Below are positions 25,545 to 37,467 of a stretch of 64,000 nt of DNA, one piece after another. The DNA is from Formicarius rufipectus (taxonomy: Eukaryota; Chordata; Aves; Passeriformes; Formicariidae): assembly GCA_013399695.1 (NCBI GenBank), contig VXAU01001100.1:1948009-2012008 (forward strand), given 5' to 3'. A program made the translations under genes and the position numbers. Numbering within the stretch: the stretch's first letter is position 1; every line of letters begins with the position of its first letter. The notes under the pieces are model-generated. The model saw only the letters and a list, made by a program, of their open reading frames with translations, was not told the origin of the DNA and made no database searches.

Positions 25545-26205
25545 CATAGAACTGGGTGTGCCCTGGTCAACAGCAAGTTGAATGTGAGTCAGCAGTGTCC
25601 TGGCAGCAAGGAGGGCCAACCATGTCTTGGGGGGCCATCAGGCAAAGCATCACCAGCCAGTCGAGGGAGGGGATTTGTCCTGCTGTGATCTTCACTGGGG
25701 TGCAGAATATTGTGCGCAGTTTTGGTTACAACAATATGAGAAAGATACTATAAGCTATTTGGGAGTGTCCAAAGGAGGGCAACAAAGACGGTGAAGGTCC
25801 TTGAGGAGAAGCTATATGAGGAGCAGCTGAGGGCACTTGGTCTGTTCAGCGTGGAGAAGACTGACAGGAGATCTCATTGCAGTTACAACTTCCTTGTGAG
25901 GGGAAGTGGGGCAAATACTAACCTCTTCACACTTGTGATCAACGACAGGATTAAATGAAATAGCACAAAACTGAATCGGGGGGTTTAGGTTGGATATCAG
26001 GAAAAGGTTTTTCAACCATAGGGTGGTTGGGCACTGGAACAGACTCCCCAAGTAAGTGGTCACAGCACAAAGCCTGAGTGCAAGAAGTATTTGGACAATG
26101 CTCTCAGGCACATGGTGTGATTCTTGGGGTATCCTGTGCAGGGTCAGGAGCTGGACTCGATGATATTGATGGGTCCCTTCCAACCCAGTATATTTCATGA
26201 TTCTA
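25545..26205 (+). mobile_element. CR1 LINE 3' fragment
   Basis: Plus-oriented CR1 with a longer 5' part than the 5190 copy. It begins around 'GTGCCCTGGTCAACAGCAAG', passes 'GGCAAAGCATCACCAGCCAGTC', 'TGTGCGCAGTTTTGG', 'GGAGGGCAACAAAGACGGTG' and 'GGTTTAGGTTGGATATCAGG', and ends in 'TTCATGATTCTATGATT', a well-preserved CR1 terminal repeat. The open frames on either strand are too broken to code for reverse transcriptase. Confidence 0.9.
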
Positions 26206-26547
26206 TGATTTCAGTGAAATTACACTGCATACCTGACAGGTGTTTTCCCTGTGGAGATATTAAGACACTTCCACCATGCCCTAAGTAACCCTATGAGAAA
26301 ACTCTTTTTGAGATCTTTTCTATACTGACTTTATAGCAATTAAATACCATTTCATTATATCATTATTACAGAAAAATCAGTTTATTTTCCTGTTATTCCA
26401 CAGCTAGCCTGAATTTTTTTTGAGTCTGAGTAGAAATGAGTTTTCTGTCAATTAAGCTGTCTCACTTCTTTCAGCCTAAAACATAACTCATTAGATCACT
26501 GACATCTAGCTTCATTGTTCTCGCATAGTAGCCAGTCCCTCTCATTG

Positions 26548-26651
26548 AAAACAAAAACAAAAAAAAACAACAAAAAAACCCCAAAAAACACACACAAAAA
26601 AAAAAACCACAAAAAAAACACCAAAACAAAACAAAACAAAACAAAAACCAA
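26548..26651. repeat. A/C-only low-complexity tract
   Basis: About 104 bases of only A and C on the + strand, with CAAAA units and CCCC interruptions. Open frames predicted through it on either strand are composition artefacts. Confidence 0.9.
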
Positions 26652-27277
26652 GCAAAAGAGAATAGAAAAATCCCTAAAATACAACGAAAAGGTCAAGAAT
26701 TACTTCAGATTTTCTACAGAAAAGAATCTTTCTCACATAATTAAAAAAAATCTGAAACACTCCAACAACAGCATGGCACTTCTGAATCATACTCACTTTA
26801 TGATTCTATGCAATGTGTAGAAATTTTTATGATGCTTCTACATTTGTGCTTACTGGTTGGGTTGTGGGTTTTTTTAAAATTAATATTTGCTGACGTTACA
26901 GTCTTCAGTATATATGTAATCTTTCACAGTTTTGCATCCTCTGTTAACTTTTTAATCTACAATTTCAATTCCAAGTCTTTGTCAATGAGAAACTAAACAG
27001 TTCAGGACCCAGGACAGATCCAGATGCAGAGCAACAGGTACTACCTGTTCTCACAGGTTTCCCCCTTGACAGTGAGCCATTCTACAGCACCTCTCCAGGG
27101 TGGGTTTCAGTGCAGTTTTATATTCACCTTACAGCAGTTCTACCTAGTACAGAAGCAGCCAAATCGACAGGAAGAAGGAAACACACCTGAGTATTCCAAC
27201 TAAGGATGCAGTCCAGTCAATGGGATAAGAGGGGCAACAGTTGCTTTTCTCACTTGCATCTCTTTGATGACTGTAGA

Positions 27278-27460
27278 ATGGCTTGAATTGGAAGGGACGT
27301 TACAGACTATCTAGATCCAACCCCCCTGTCAGAGGCAGGGACACCTTCCACTAGCAATGCCAATGCTGTGGGTTTGATCCCCATATGGGCCATTCACTTA
27401 AGACCTGGACTCAATCCCTGTAGGTGTGTTACAACTCAAAATATTCTGTGATTCCGTGAC
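27278..27460. mobile_element. Two abutting CR1 3'-end fragments in opposite orientation
   Basis: 27278-27355 is minus-oriented CR1 ('GGCTTGAATTGGAAGGGACG', 'GATCCAACCCCCCTGTC', 'GGCAGGGACACCTTCC'). 27366-27460 is plus-oriented ('CTGGACTCAATCCCTGTAGG', 'ATATTCTGTGATTCCGTG'). Both are short and old. A similar arrangement occurs at 31708-31945. Confidence 0.75.
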
Positions 27461-29599
27461 AATGACAGAACCACAGCTGATAAATATCAGATCATTTGTC
27501 AGCAAGAAACTTACTATTCACTATCTTACTGTTACATCAGTTCAACTATAAGAGCTTCATAATAAAGAAAAGGGAATTTTAAAGAAAAAAGGTTTATCAA
27601 GACTGCTCAGAAGATCTGAAGAGATCTCAAGATTCTGGGACCATCTTATTTTACAGGACATCCAGAATTGCTGTTAACTGAGAAGCATATGGCAAACAAA
27701 GTCAAAAGAAAAACAAAGGAAAGAGGAACTTCAAGAGAAGTTTGGGAAATACAAGCAACAGCACACATAAAGGAGATGACAATTATAAGGAACAGAACAA
27801 AGGAAGGGAGCAGAACTTTAATAGCCTAACCAATAGATAGAGAAGAGGTTTTATGACCAGAGAATTAAATATCAAGAAAAATATGTGGCTGTTGGCAAGG
27901 AGATGAAGAGGTACCAAGTGACAAAATGCAAAAAATGAACCTTAGTGTAAAACATATCAAAGTTGCTGCTTGTCTTGCCCACTCCTTTTTTTTGGTAGTT
28001 CTCCACCTGTACAGAAGTTTCAGTGTTCAGCAGCCTTACTTCTATGAACTGGAAGAATACTTTTCTTGAAACCCACTACTTCTCTTGACAGTTTCCACAT
28101 ACAAAATCTCCCATATTTTGTTATGTATTAAGTGTCTTTTTTATTTAAATCCCCTTTGATTTCTTCAATCTCAGTATGATCTCTGCACTGTTATTTCAGC
28201 TGCCAAGAATCCTAAGCATCTGCAATGGGAAACTGCCTTACAATAATATGTCCAACACAAATCTACCAATTAGCATCACAGTGATTCAAGTCAAGTGGAC
28301 CCAGCAAATGTTTCATGACCTTTAGAGATTGCTGAAGTACCCTGCAACTGAACTTTTCAAAGGCTTTCCATTCTTAACCTTGATTTTGCAGATATCTTCC
28401 TTTAATAAACTAAGTAGCCACACCTTACCATTCCTTCTATTGCTGAAACATTCAGCATACTTCCAACTATGAGGGTAGTGTCAGTACACTGTAAGGCTAA
28501 AGAAGGAAAACAAGTATCACTCAAAACCCCCAATATGCTCTTATCTTGATAAACAAAATGTCTGCTTACAAACAAGAGCTTCAAGAGCTTTTTAATGCTT
28601 TTTTATATCACCTATGATAATACCTATCAAGTTTCCAAGAGGACTTGCCATAAAATAGTTAACAGGGGACAAAATACATACATACGACCTGCAACTTGGC
28701 ACACAAATACCATACAAATACACATAAACTCAGTGTGAAGCAAAACTAAGTATTGCCAAGCTTTATGAAATAAACATGGCGTATATACTATGTATCACAT
28801 CACAAACTGACTCAAAAGTTTACCTTACAAATCATAAATAGAAAAAAAACATGATTTGTTCACTTCTGAAGAAATAAATACACTAAATCCTGTCACTGCA
28901 ATTTGGCAACAAAATCTACACAATACCTGAGATAAAAAAATTCCTGTTGCTGACACTGGTTAGTATCCCTGGGGTTTAGAATATCTCTGATAAGGGAACC
29001 ATTGATCTGTAATATACTTCATGAAAAATACCTCCATGAATCAGTTTCTTGACCTTCTCTTCCTTCTTTCCACAGTTGCAGGCAGGGCAGGAAAAGTAAC
29101 ACATACTGCTTCTGCCCAAATCACAGCCAAAATGGCTGAGTTGGATGACAATTGGCTCACAAACCATATTTTTGCCTGTTGCAATCCATTGGAAGTTTGA
29201 ATATTGCATTTGCCAGTAAACAAACAAACAATCAAACAAACAAAAAAAGTAAAAAAAAACAACAGTGGAAGTCAGGTTGCAGAAGAGGAAACCTAGAATT
29301 TTTGCAGTAAGATCCCCAAACTGGGGACCAATTAACACTAGATACTCCAAACTACTCCAGCAAGGCTTTAATACACAAAACACCTTAAAACAGCTCAAAT
29401 GTACTTTAAATAATAAATGACTTACATTTGAATTTTGTAACTATGCAGTTTTCCCTACACAGACTTTTGGACAAATATGTTGCTTTGTCTTATATAAAAC
29501 TGTAACTGTTGCCACCTTTTCAGTTCTCCTCGTATTCCCTTTACTCCTATTGAGCTATTGCACGAAGGTCCAATACTTGCTTCTAAAAATATATTTACA

Positions 29600-31564
29600 A
29601 CAAAAGGAGGAGCAAGGAGAAACTCCATCTTTTAATGGGTGTGGGGGGAAACATAGGGACAAAGGATGATGAAAAGGCTGAGGTACTTAACACCTTCCTT
29701 CCCTCAGTCTTTAATAGTAAAACCAGTTTTCTCAAAGTATTCATCCCCCTGAGCTAAAGGACACAGATGGGGAGCAGAATGAAGCCCCCATAATTCAAGG
29801 GGAAATGGTCAGCAACCTGTTATAACCCTGGGACACATACGAATCCATGGGGCTGGATGGGATCCACCGAAGGTATTCAGAGAGCTGCTGGAAGTGCTCA
29901 TCAAACCACTTTCCATCATTTACCAGCAGTCCTGGCTAACCAGGGAGGTTCTGCTTGACTGGAATTCAGTGAATGTGCTGCTCAACTGCAAGAAAGGCCA
30001 GAAGAAGGATTTGGAGAATTACAGCCCTGTGAGCCTGACCTCAATGCCAGGGAAGGTCATGGAGCAGAACATTCTGAGTGGCATCACATGGCACATTCAG
30101 AATAACAGGTGATCGGGGCCGGCCAACATGGGTTTACAAAATGCAGGTCCTGGTTGACCAACCTGATGTCCTTCTATGACCAGGCTGTGGATGTTGTCTA
30201 CCTAGACTTCAGTAAGCCCTAAGACACACTTTGCCTCAGCATTTTCTTGGAGAAACTGGCTGTTCCTAGTTTGGGAGGGTGTACTCCTTGCTAGGTAAAA
30301 AACTGCCAGGCCCAGAAAGTGGTGGTGAATGGTGACTCCAGTTAACGCTCACTCACAAGTGCTCCCAAGGGGTCAGTATTGGGGCCTATTTAATATCTCT
30401 ATCAATATTCCATTTAACAATTTTATCAATGATCTGGACGACAGAATAGAGAGCACCCTCAGTAAGTTTCCAGAAGACACCAGGTTGTGTGGGTGTGTTG
30501 ATCTCCTGGAGGCTAGGAAGGCTCTGCTGAGGGATCTGGACTAACCAGACTGATGAGCTAAGGCCAGTGGTATGAGGTTCAACAAGACCAAGTGCCAGAT
30601 CATACACGTGGGTCACAGCAACTCCATGCAGCACTACAGGCTTGGGACAGAGCAGCTAGAAAGTTGCCTGGCAGAAAAGGACCTGGGGGTGCTGATGGAC
30701 AGCAGGGTGAACATGAGCCATCAGTGTGCCCAGGTGGCCAAGAAGGCCAATGGCATCCTGGCCTGTATCAGAAATAGTGTGGCCAGCAGGACCAGGGCAG
30801 TGATCTTCCCCCTGTATATGGCAGACATTGAATCCTGCATTCAGTTTTGAGCTCCTCACTACACGAAGGACAATGAGGTGCTGGAGTGTGTCCAGAGAAG
30901 GGCAACAGAGCTGGTGAAGAGTCTAGAGCACAAGTCTTATAACAAATGGCTAAGGGAGCTGGGGTTGTTCACCTGAAGTAAAGGAGGCTCAAAGGAGACA
31001 TTATTCTTCTCTACAAAACTCTGAAGGAAGGCTGTAGTCAGGTGGGGATCAATCTCTTTTCTCAAGCAACAGAACAAGAAGAAATTACCTCAAGTTGCAC
31101 CATGGAAGGTTTAGATTGGATATTAGGAGAATATTATTCACCAAAATGGTTGTCAAGCACTGGAACAGGCTGCCCAGGGAAATGATGGAGTCCCCCCCCC
31201 TGGAGATATTTAAAAGGTGTGTAGGTGTGGTGTATGCCCCCGCCTGTGGAGCCGGCTCCTCCTCTGAGGACGCTGGTTCGAATCCTGGAGGAACTTGCTG
31301 TCGCCGTCCAAGCTGCTCGGCCGTGGCAAATGAACCTCAGGAGTAAAGGGGGTGGGGCCAGTTCTGCACACACTGTGCCTCACCTAAAAAATTCATTGCA
31401 CAGGCTTATCCCAAAATCTTCGTTCGCAAAGTCTAGCCAACAACAACAAGAGGTGTGGTTCTTGGGGAAATGGTTTAGGGGACGATGTGGTAGTGTTTGA
31501 CTTTAGAGCTGGACCCTGTGATCTCAAAAGTCTTTTCCTATTTAAATGATTCAATGATTCTGTA
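29600..31564 (+). mobile_element. Long CR1 LINE with decayed reverse-transcriptase region, split by a SINE
   Basis: Plus-oriented CR1 of about 1.74 kb excluding the insertion. It retains part of the ORF2 reverse-transcriptase region: frames around 29894-30112 ('NYSPVSLTSMPGKVMEQN' block), 30329-30544 ('FNNFINDLDD') and 30572-30850 ('MRFNKTKCQIIHVGHSNS'). Frameshifts and stops separate these, and the catalytic Asp-Asp box is altered (FPEDT where CR1 usually has FADDT), so it is dead. The 3' tail runs through 'CACTGGAACAGGCTGCCCAGG' and ends with 'ATGATTCAATGATTCTGTAT'. A 220-bp SINE with target-site duplication is inserted at 31231-31450. The element is antisense to MYCBP2 in intron 1. Confidence 0.92.
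31223..31458 (+). mobile_element. tRNA-derived SINE inserted in the CR1, with 8-bp TSD
   Basis: The CR1 3' tail is interrupted by 220 bp (31231-31450) flanked by the direct repeat AGGTGTGG (31223-31230 and 31451-31458). The insert contains a good RNA polymerase III B box, GGTTCGAATCC (31275-31285), a weak A-box candidate about 20-30 bases upstream (TGTGGAGCCGG near 31245), a ~130-bp body, and a short 3' tail of CAA repeats (31437-31450). CR1 sequence resumes directly after it. The head looks tRNA-derived. The CAA-repeat tail differs from the ATTCTRTG tail of CR1-mobilised SINEs and suggests mobilisation by another LINE, for example an RTE-type (inference). I cannot name the family. Confidence 0.8.
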
Positions 31565-31707
31565 TCCAGTAACAGGACAATCACATTTTGCAACACAGCT
31601 CTGCTGCAAGATCTGTTTGTTCAACACCATGTTTGTTCCCTGTGACACTTTTTCTCAGAAGACAAATTTCATATAGATCCTTCCCCTTTCTGGTCTATTT
31701 TCCAAAG

Positions 31708-31945
31708 AATTACAGAATCATGGAATCATTCAGGTTAGAAAGGAGGTAACACCTTTTCGTACTTTGAGGATGACTGAGCACTGGCACGGGTTGTCCATCA
31801 AGGTTGTGAAGTCTTCATACTCAAAGCTATCTGGATGTGGTCCTGGGCAACTGGCTCCAGGTGGCCCTGCTTGAGCAGGGGAGTGGACTAGATGAATTTC
31901 AGTGGTCTCTTCCAACCTCAACCATTTTGTGAATCCATAACTGAT
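31708..31945. mobile_element. CR1 3'-end fragments, minus piece then plus piece
   Basis: 31708-31750 carries the minus-oriented CR1 end ('TTACAGAATCATGGAATCAT' followed by 'CAGGTTAGAAAGGAGG'). It then switches at about 31751 to plus-oriented CR1 sequence ('GAGCACTGGCACGGGTTGTC', 'GGAGTGGACTAGATGAATTT', 'CTCTTCCAACCTCAACCATT'). Either nested or inverted insertion. Confidence 0.8.
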
Positions 31946-31974
31946 TGTATGAAACTTCCTGCTCAAGTAGGGTT

Positions 31975-33060
31975 AGAGTGAGTAGGCTGCCCAGTACCAT
32001 GTGCACCTGAATCTGTAAAACCTCCAAAGAGATATTAAAAGTCTCTGGACAACATGTGTCAGAGTGTTTTTTTCAAGAGTGAATAATTCTTTACTGGAAT
32101 GCCCTGGAAGTTCATGATTTTTAATTTGTTCCCATTAGCCTGTGTCCTGTCAGGGGGCACTACTTGGAGAAGCATCTGGCTCATTTTTCATTCCCTCCCT
32201 ACACTGATGAAAAAATGTAACAAACTCCTGAGTCTTCTCCGGGCTAATGGTCCAAGCCCTCTCAGTCTTTCCTTACAGGAGAAAAGTTGCAAACCCTTAA
32301 TCACTTATGCAGCCCTGCACCGGACTCTCTACCGTATGTGGTTCTCCTCTACTGAGAAGTCTAGAACTAGACACTCTGAATACAGCCTCACCAGTGGTGA
32401 GCAGATCACATCCTTCAAACTGCTGGCAACAATCTTCCAAACTCATCCCAGGAGAATGACTCCCTTCTTTGTCATGCTACTGCATTACTGGCATACAGAC
32501 TGCTGCCCAACAGTAGTACACCAAGCAACTTCTCTGCAGAGCTGTCTTCCTACCTGGGCAGCCCAACTGCAGTTATTTCTCCCCAGCAAAGGATTCTGCA
32601 ATTCCCCTTTCTGCACGTCATGAGATTCCACCCAGCCCAAACCTCCAGCCTGTCCAGATTCTTCTGAATGGAAACACAACTGCGTGATCAGCTCCTCTCT
32701 GTTTTGCACCATGTGTGAACTTGCTGGGGGCACACTCTGTCCCAGCATTCAGGACATCAATGAAGATGCTAAACAGCATTTGCCCCAGTATCAGCACACA
32801 ACTGGTAACTTGACTCCAGCTAAACTTCATGTCACTGATCACAAACCTCTAGGCCCAGTCCTTCAGTCAGTTCTCAATTTACTTCACTGTCCACTTATTT
32901 AACTAACCCGTACTTTGCCAGTCTCTTCAGGCAATGGGAGACAGTGTCAAAAGCCTTGCTCACATTGAGGTAAAGCTCATTCACTGCTCTCCCTGCCCAC
33001 AAGATATCTGTATGTTACCTACTATTAATATTCATCAATGGCAACAGATTTTTAAGAAAC
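31975..33060 (-). mobile_element. CR1 LINE fragment, minus orientation, ~1.1 kb
   Basis: A minus-oriented CR1 of a different, older subgroup. Landmarks in + strand order are 'TAGCCTGTGTCCTGTCAGG', 'CTCAGTCTTTCCTTACAGGA', 'AACTAGACACTCTGAATACA', 'CACCAGTGGTGAGCAGA', 'CAGCCTGTCCAGATTCTTCT', 'GTGAACTTGCTGGGGGCACA', 'ATCAATGAAGATGCTAAACA' and 'GACAGTGTCAAAAGCCTTGC'. These are the reverse complement of the 3' part of CR1 ORF2 and its 3' UTR. It is in the same orientation as MYCBP2. The 174-residue + strand open frame inside it (32099-32623) is antisense to the LINE and not a gene. Confidence 0.88.
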
Positions 33061-35039
33061 TCAGCAGTGAGAACCACTGGAGTGGAAAACTGCTTAGCTT
33101 TATAGGCAGATCTCAAACAACACTAGAGAACACAACCAATTTTTTCCCCAAATAATGAAAGCTTGGTCTTTTTTGATTGCCAACAGCATTATACTCAAAT
33201 GACCTCAGATATTCAAAATTACTGGTATCTTCATTCAATAAGCCTGAAATTTAACATTTGAGGAACTCCAAATTTCAGTAAAGTGGGCAATAACTCAACT
33301 GTCATTCAAACAGCCATGTGCACACCTTTCACACCACTACCAGCTTACGCACTATCTTCTCTAAACTATTAATCAAGCACTCTGATGTGAATTTTCATCC
33401 ATGCCAATATAAAAGGAAAATCGAGGCTTAAGCAGCATAACTGCAAATGAAAAATCATCGAAATCCTGTCCCCCAAATCTGTAAATCACGGTAAGGAACA
33501 TCAGCTGCAATCCCATTACCACAGGCTTAGAAAAAAACAGACTAGTAGGACAGGTTACATTGGGCTTCTAAGGCATCTGAAAAGGAAAGGCTAAGAAAAC
33601 TCAGAACAGAGACTGATGGATTTGAGAGAACACTGGCTGGAGAAGTATAGAAATATGGATACATGTTAAGACATAAAACATCTGAAAGACAGGGAAGATA
33701 ACATCCACATTACTGTGGTCTGGAACTTCTCCTTGCCTGCTCTGATCCAGAAGAAAAAGGCCACCTTGCTACTTGATTGTTCATTTGGGACTTTAATGTA
33801 CTGTTGCTTGTGAGCTGAAATTGCACATCTTTTTAAGCACTACTTTAACTTCATAACTCAGAACAATTATACTATCACAATAACTTTTTAAACAACTATC
33901 TTTTTTTTGAAACTCAAAATTTTGGAGGCCTAAGAAAGAAAGGGGTTATTCCAGCTCCTGGAATACCTTTTCTCAGGTCTCTCCAATACAGTTAGAAACA
34001 CAAATACAACAGGTTCTATAAATTAAATTAAAACCCAACTGCACAAGTCAAATGGATCTGATTTTCATTTATCCATGACAAAAGTGCAAAAGTACAAAAC
34101 AGTATTTTGCAACTGAAAGGGTTTCTGAAAGAGCGTAAGTCTATCCCAAATAAACAAGAACAACTCAAAAGAAAGCAACTCTACAAAGTGTTCTGCATGC
34201 AAAGAGAATGGTCTCTCAGCACTACCACTGACAGCTGGAGTTTTTCTGTTACTACCTTATTTTTCATTATTTGCTTCAATGTTACCTATGAAATTAGATC
34301 TGTAACAACACATGCAAGGAAAATCTTCTACCGTAAGTTTTTCAGTGTAGAGCAAAGTATTTTTCTGTTATCCTTAAACATTTGTAGAACTTCTTTCTTT
34401 TTTACATTAAAAAAAAGTCATTCAACTGCAGCAAAGATGACAAGATCTGCACTTTTGGCCAGTTTCTTATCTAAACACAAACACCAAACTCAAACTGTAT
34501 ACAAAGCTGTTGTACACAGAATCATATCAGCAGAATTTTAATTTAGGAAACCCTCCACGAAGTCAAGGAAAATATGTACTTTTTAAGAACAAGTACATTA
34601 CCAGTGGTTGTGACAGTATAACATGCTCAGAGCGATTAGTATCAAAAGTAAAGCAAATAAATTCTACATTGTCTTCACTGAATAGCAGAAGAAGCAACTC
34701 CCCAGTCTACAGCTATCAATGCTCTACCCTGTATAACAGTATATTCTAGAAATAAAATAGGATAGAGAATTGACTGGTTTGCAGAGAAATGGAATAGAGA
34801 TGTGACTATTCTGAAAACATACAAGCATAAGGAAGATGTATGAGCACATCTGTTGGCTAGTGGCAAAGAAAGGAAAAGCAAAATCAGGTGATATGCAAGT
34901 CTCAAGTGCCTTGGTGTCGTGAAACTTGGTTGATTTTCTCCAGTCTACAGGCAAAGGCTCAACCCAATGCAGCAGGACAGACCAACATGGCTTTTGTTTG
35001 GTGGAGAACTGGGGGGCTACCCGTATTTTAGTTCCATGC
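33061..35039 (-). other. MYCBP2: MYCBP2 intron 1, unassigned segment
   Basis: AT-rich sequence between the minus CR1 and the GC-richer block at 35.04 kb. No repeat family, exon or RNA gene recognised. A 144-residue + strand open frame (34107-34541) has no recognisable motif and no start context of note. Confidence 0.6.
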
Positions 35040-36140
35040 TGCAACTTTCCTAGTTGAGTTTTTTTAATTGCTCCACCTTATGGCATTTTGCTTGGCACAG
35101 TTTCGGTCCATCCTGTTTTTGGCTCAGCTCAGTAAACAGAGCCATGAAGTGGGGCTGGTTCTTATCATGGTTCCCTTTGTGGCTTTGGTTTTGGGGTTCG
35201 AAGACCCCTTTGTTTGGTTCGGCATGGCTTGGCTCGCTCCCCTTCAAAGCCAAGAGGGTCCTGCAGTGGCTCAGGTTGGCTTGGCCTTTCGCAAGCCCTG
35301 ATGGCAACAAGATGGTGTGTGGACACCTCTCCCCATCTTAAACCTATCACAGGTGGTGGGCAGTCATCCTGTAATGGCCAAATTTGTGGTAAGGATTTGG
35401 AAGACGATGTAGAAGTGTTAACAGCACCAAACAAAGAGGGAGGTGCCACAAACTCGGTGGCTACTGCTACCTCTGCGGCAAAGAAGACTTCCACTTGCCC
35501 AACAGCTTTGAGCAGAGCTACAGCCGAAACAGAGGAGGGGCTGCCCGCTGGCAGAGCGGCACCTCACTGGGCGGCCCGGGGGAAGCTCCAGGCTCCCTCA
35601 GTGCCACCTTACACACAGCATTGTCTTCTAGGCTTCTTTTACTTAACTATTGGGTTGTTTAGCCTCTTTTAAACAGGCTAAGGACGACCGAGTTTCCTCC
35701 TTTCAGAGGTGGTTCATAAGAAAGATGATACAGCAGTAGAATTGAAAACTCAAAGCTTTTGTTACACTGATTGTTTAGATAACTTGTAATGTTTACATTT
35801 TGTACATGTTTTGTCACAGTATTCTTGCAAGCATTGTTTGGAACATCCTGAGCCTCACAGGAGTCCTGTGTTAGAAGCCAAGGTGGGCAAGATCAAAGTG
35901 ACTGGTTAGTCTGCAGCACTGCAAATAAGGGACTGGTTTTATGGACCCTCCCATGGCTCCTGGCTCACATCTCACCCGCAATCTTTGGGATAAACTGGTA
36001 ACATCATGGGTTAGATTAGTTGTTTAGGTTGTTTAAATGATTTGTTTAGCTTGTTCCTAGCTGCAATGAATACCCAGGTGTGCATGAATGGGATACCCCA
36101 TTATTGCAACACACCTCTTGTTGATGTTCATTACAGTCAC
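35040..36140 (+). other. GC-richer unassigned block, possibly the 5' part of the fossil retrovirus
   Basis: GC content rises, with several overlapping open frames (35214-35672 on +, 152 residues; 35165-35494 on -). The left part is rich in TGGCTT/GGTTCG units. One frame near 35370-35500 has closely spaced Cys residues (for example CYLCGKEDFHLPN), but it does not fit a family I know. Position and orientation fit a degraded leader or gag-side region of the element whose integrase remnant lies at about 36.84-37.06 kb. This is inference; no 5' LTR matching the 3' LTR was found. Confidence 0.35.
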
Positions 36141-37467
36141 CAATAGTTGAAGATGCCAAGGTCAGTAGTCAATTTTGATACCGACCGATTGCTGATAACA
36201 AACACACGTGCTTGGGTATTAATAAGGATGCTTTTATAGCTTGAAGGCAAGAGGCACCTGCACAGCCACTCCCTGAGAGGAAGAGGATTGACTGCAGTCA
36301 GGGGCAGACTGTGGCAGGATGGCCTACCCCCAATTGGGCCTGCAATCTGTTCAGAGAATGCAAGTTCTCTGTGAGAAGCAAGTTGTGGTGCTAGGATGTC
36401 ACTTGGTGTTGCATCAAACTCCAGACACACTCTGCTTTGGTAAACTCCTAACTAGCCCATAAATTTGTGACTGGTAGTCAGTCATTTTATAGTATAAAAG
36501 CTTAATCCATCTCATACAGTCAAGATGCAGGAATTCTGAGATTTGAGGTTCTTTGGGGAATTGCTTGGGATTTGGACACTGCCTACAGAACTTAAGCAAG
36601 TGGCAAAGTATGAATGGTAATCTCAAAACACAAGTGAGCAAAATTTGTCAAGAAACATCTATAACATGGGGTAAGACCTTGCCTACTGAGGATCTGCACA
36701 CAATGAAGGCAGAGAGACAACGTCCCTGTGATCTCCCTATTCACATAAGGGAAAGTGGATTTGCAAAATTTTTTAATGGTTCAGGCTCTATTTTGCAGAA
36801 ACTATAGAGATTCATCATGTTACCCAAGCCCATAGGATTGGACACTCCTGTTCATCTGTTGCAAGTCAGGGACTGAGTCTATGTTAAACGGTGGAATGCT
36901 GACCCCCTGCATGCTAAGTGGAAAAGGGTCATTTCAAGTACTGTTGACTACCCTCGCCACAGTCAAGGTTGCTGGCAAAGGACTCATTACTCCAGAGTTA
37001 AAAAGTCCTCTGCTCCTCAGATAAGTGAAACAACAGACACTGTTACAGATAGAGAAAATGTGGTTTAAACTTGTTTTTCGGTATGTATTGTCCATATTGT
37101 TGGTAAGCATGAATCAGGTTTGGAACCAAAATTTGCTTTTGGCTCTACTCTAGTCCAAAATATCATAAAAACGATTGTTGGATTTGTCTTATGGATTTAG
37201 CTGACATTTAGAAACAAAATCAAATTCTAGATGAGGTAACTCAAGCTGTCTCATTGGGTTTCAGATATATCTTCTGCAAACTTACTTCATGGTTACCAAA
37301 CTGAACCTGAATAAAAGAGTTGTTCATATTAGTTGATTCATCATTAGTGTTTGCATAATGGCTTGTTGTATCATTCAATGTTACAGTAGTTGATCATCCC
37401 TATGGTTTAAGATTAAGTGGTAGAGACTAGACAAGACAAAATTTTGCCATGTCTCTAAAAGGGAGAA
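36141..37467 (+). mobile_element. Fossil endogenous retrovirus, integrase C-terminal remnant
   Basis: The plus-strand region 36840-37065 has the order of features seen at the integrase C-terminus of gammaretrovirus-like (ERV1) elements: a Val-Tyr-Val-Lys start, a Trp-x-x-Asp-Pro-Leu stretch, a Trp-Lys-Gly/Arg turn, a QVLLTT strand (in a shifted frame) and a closing Arg-Val-Lys-Lys. At least one in-frame stop (near 36872) and frame changes break it, so it is long dead. Only about 390 bp separate it from the polypurine-like tract at 37457-37467, so an envelope gene is essentially absent. Sequence to the left (36141-36830) is probably older pol sequence but is too decayed to assign. Confidence 0.6.

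Noticed and set aside
31275..31285. GGTTCGAATCC as part of a functional tRNA gene
   Set aside because: No 7-bp acceptor stem, no proper D arm or A box at the right distance, and the segment sits inside a TSD-flanked insertion. Better explained as a SINE head.
32099..32623. 174-residue + strand open frame
   Set aside because: Lies entirely within a minus-oriented CR1 and is antisense to its reverse-transcriptase region.
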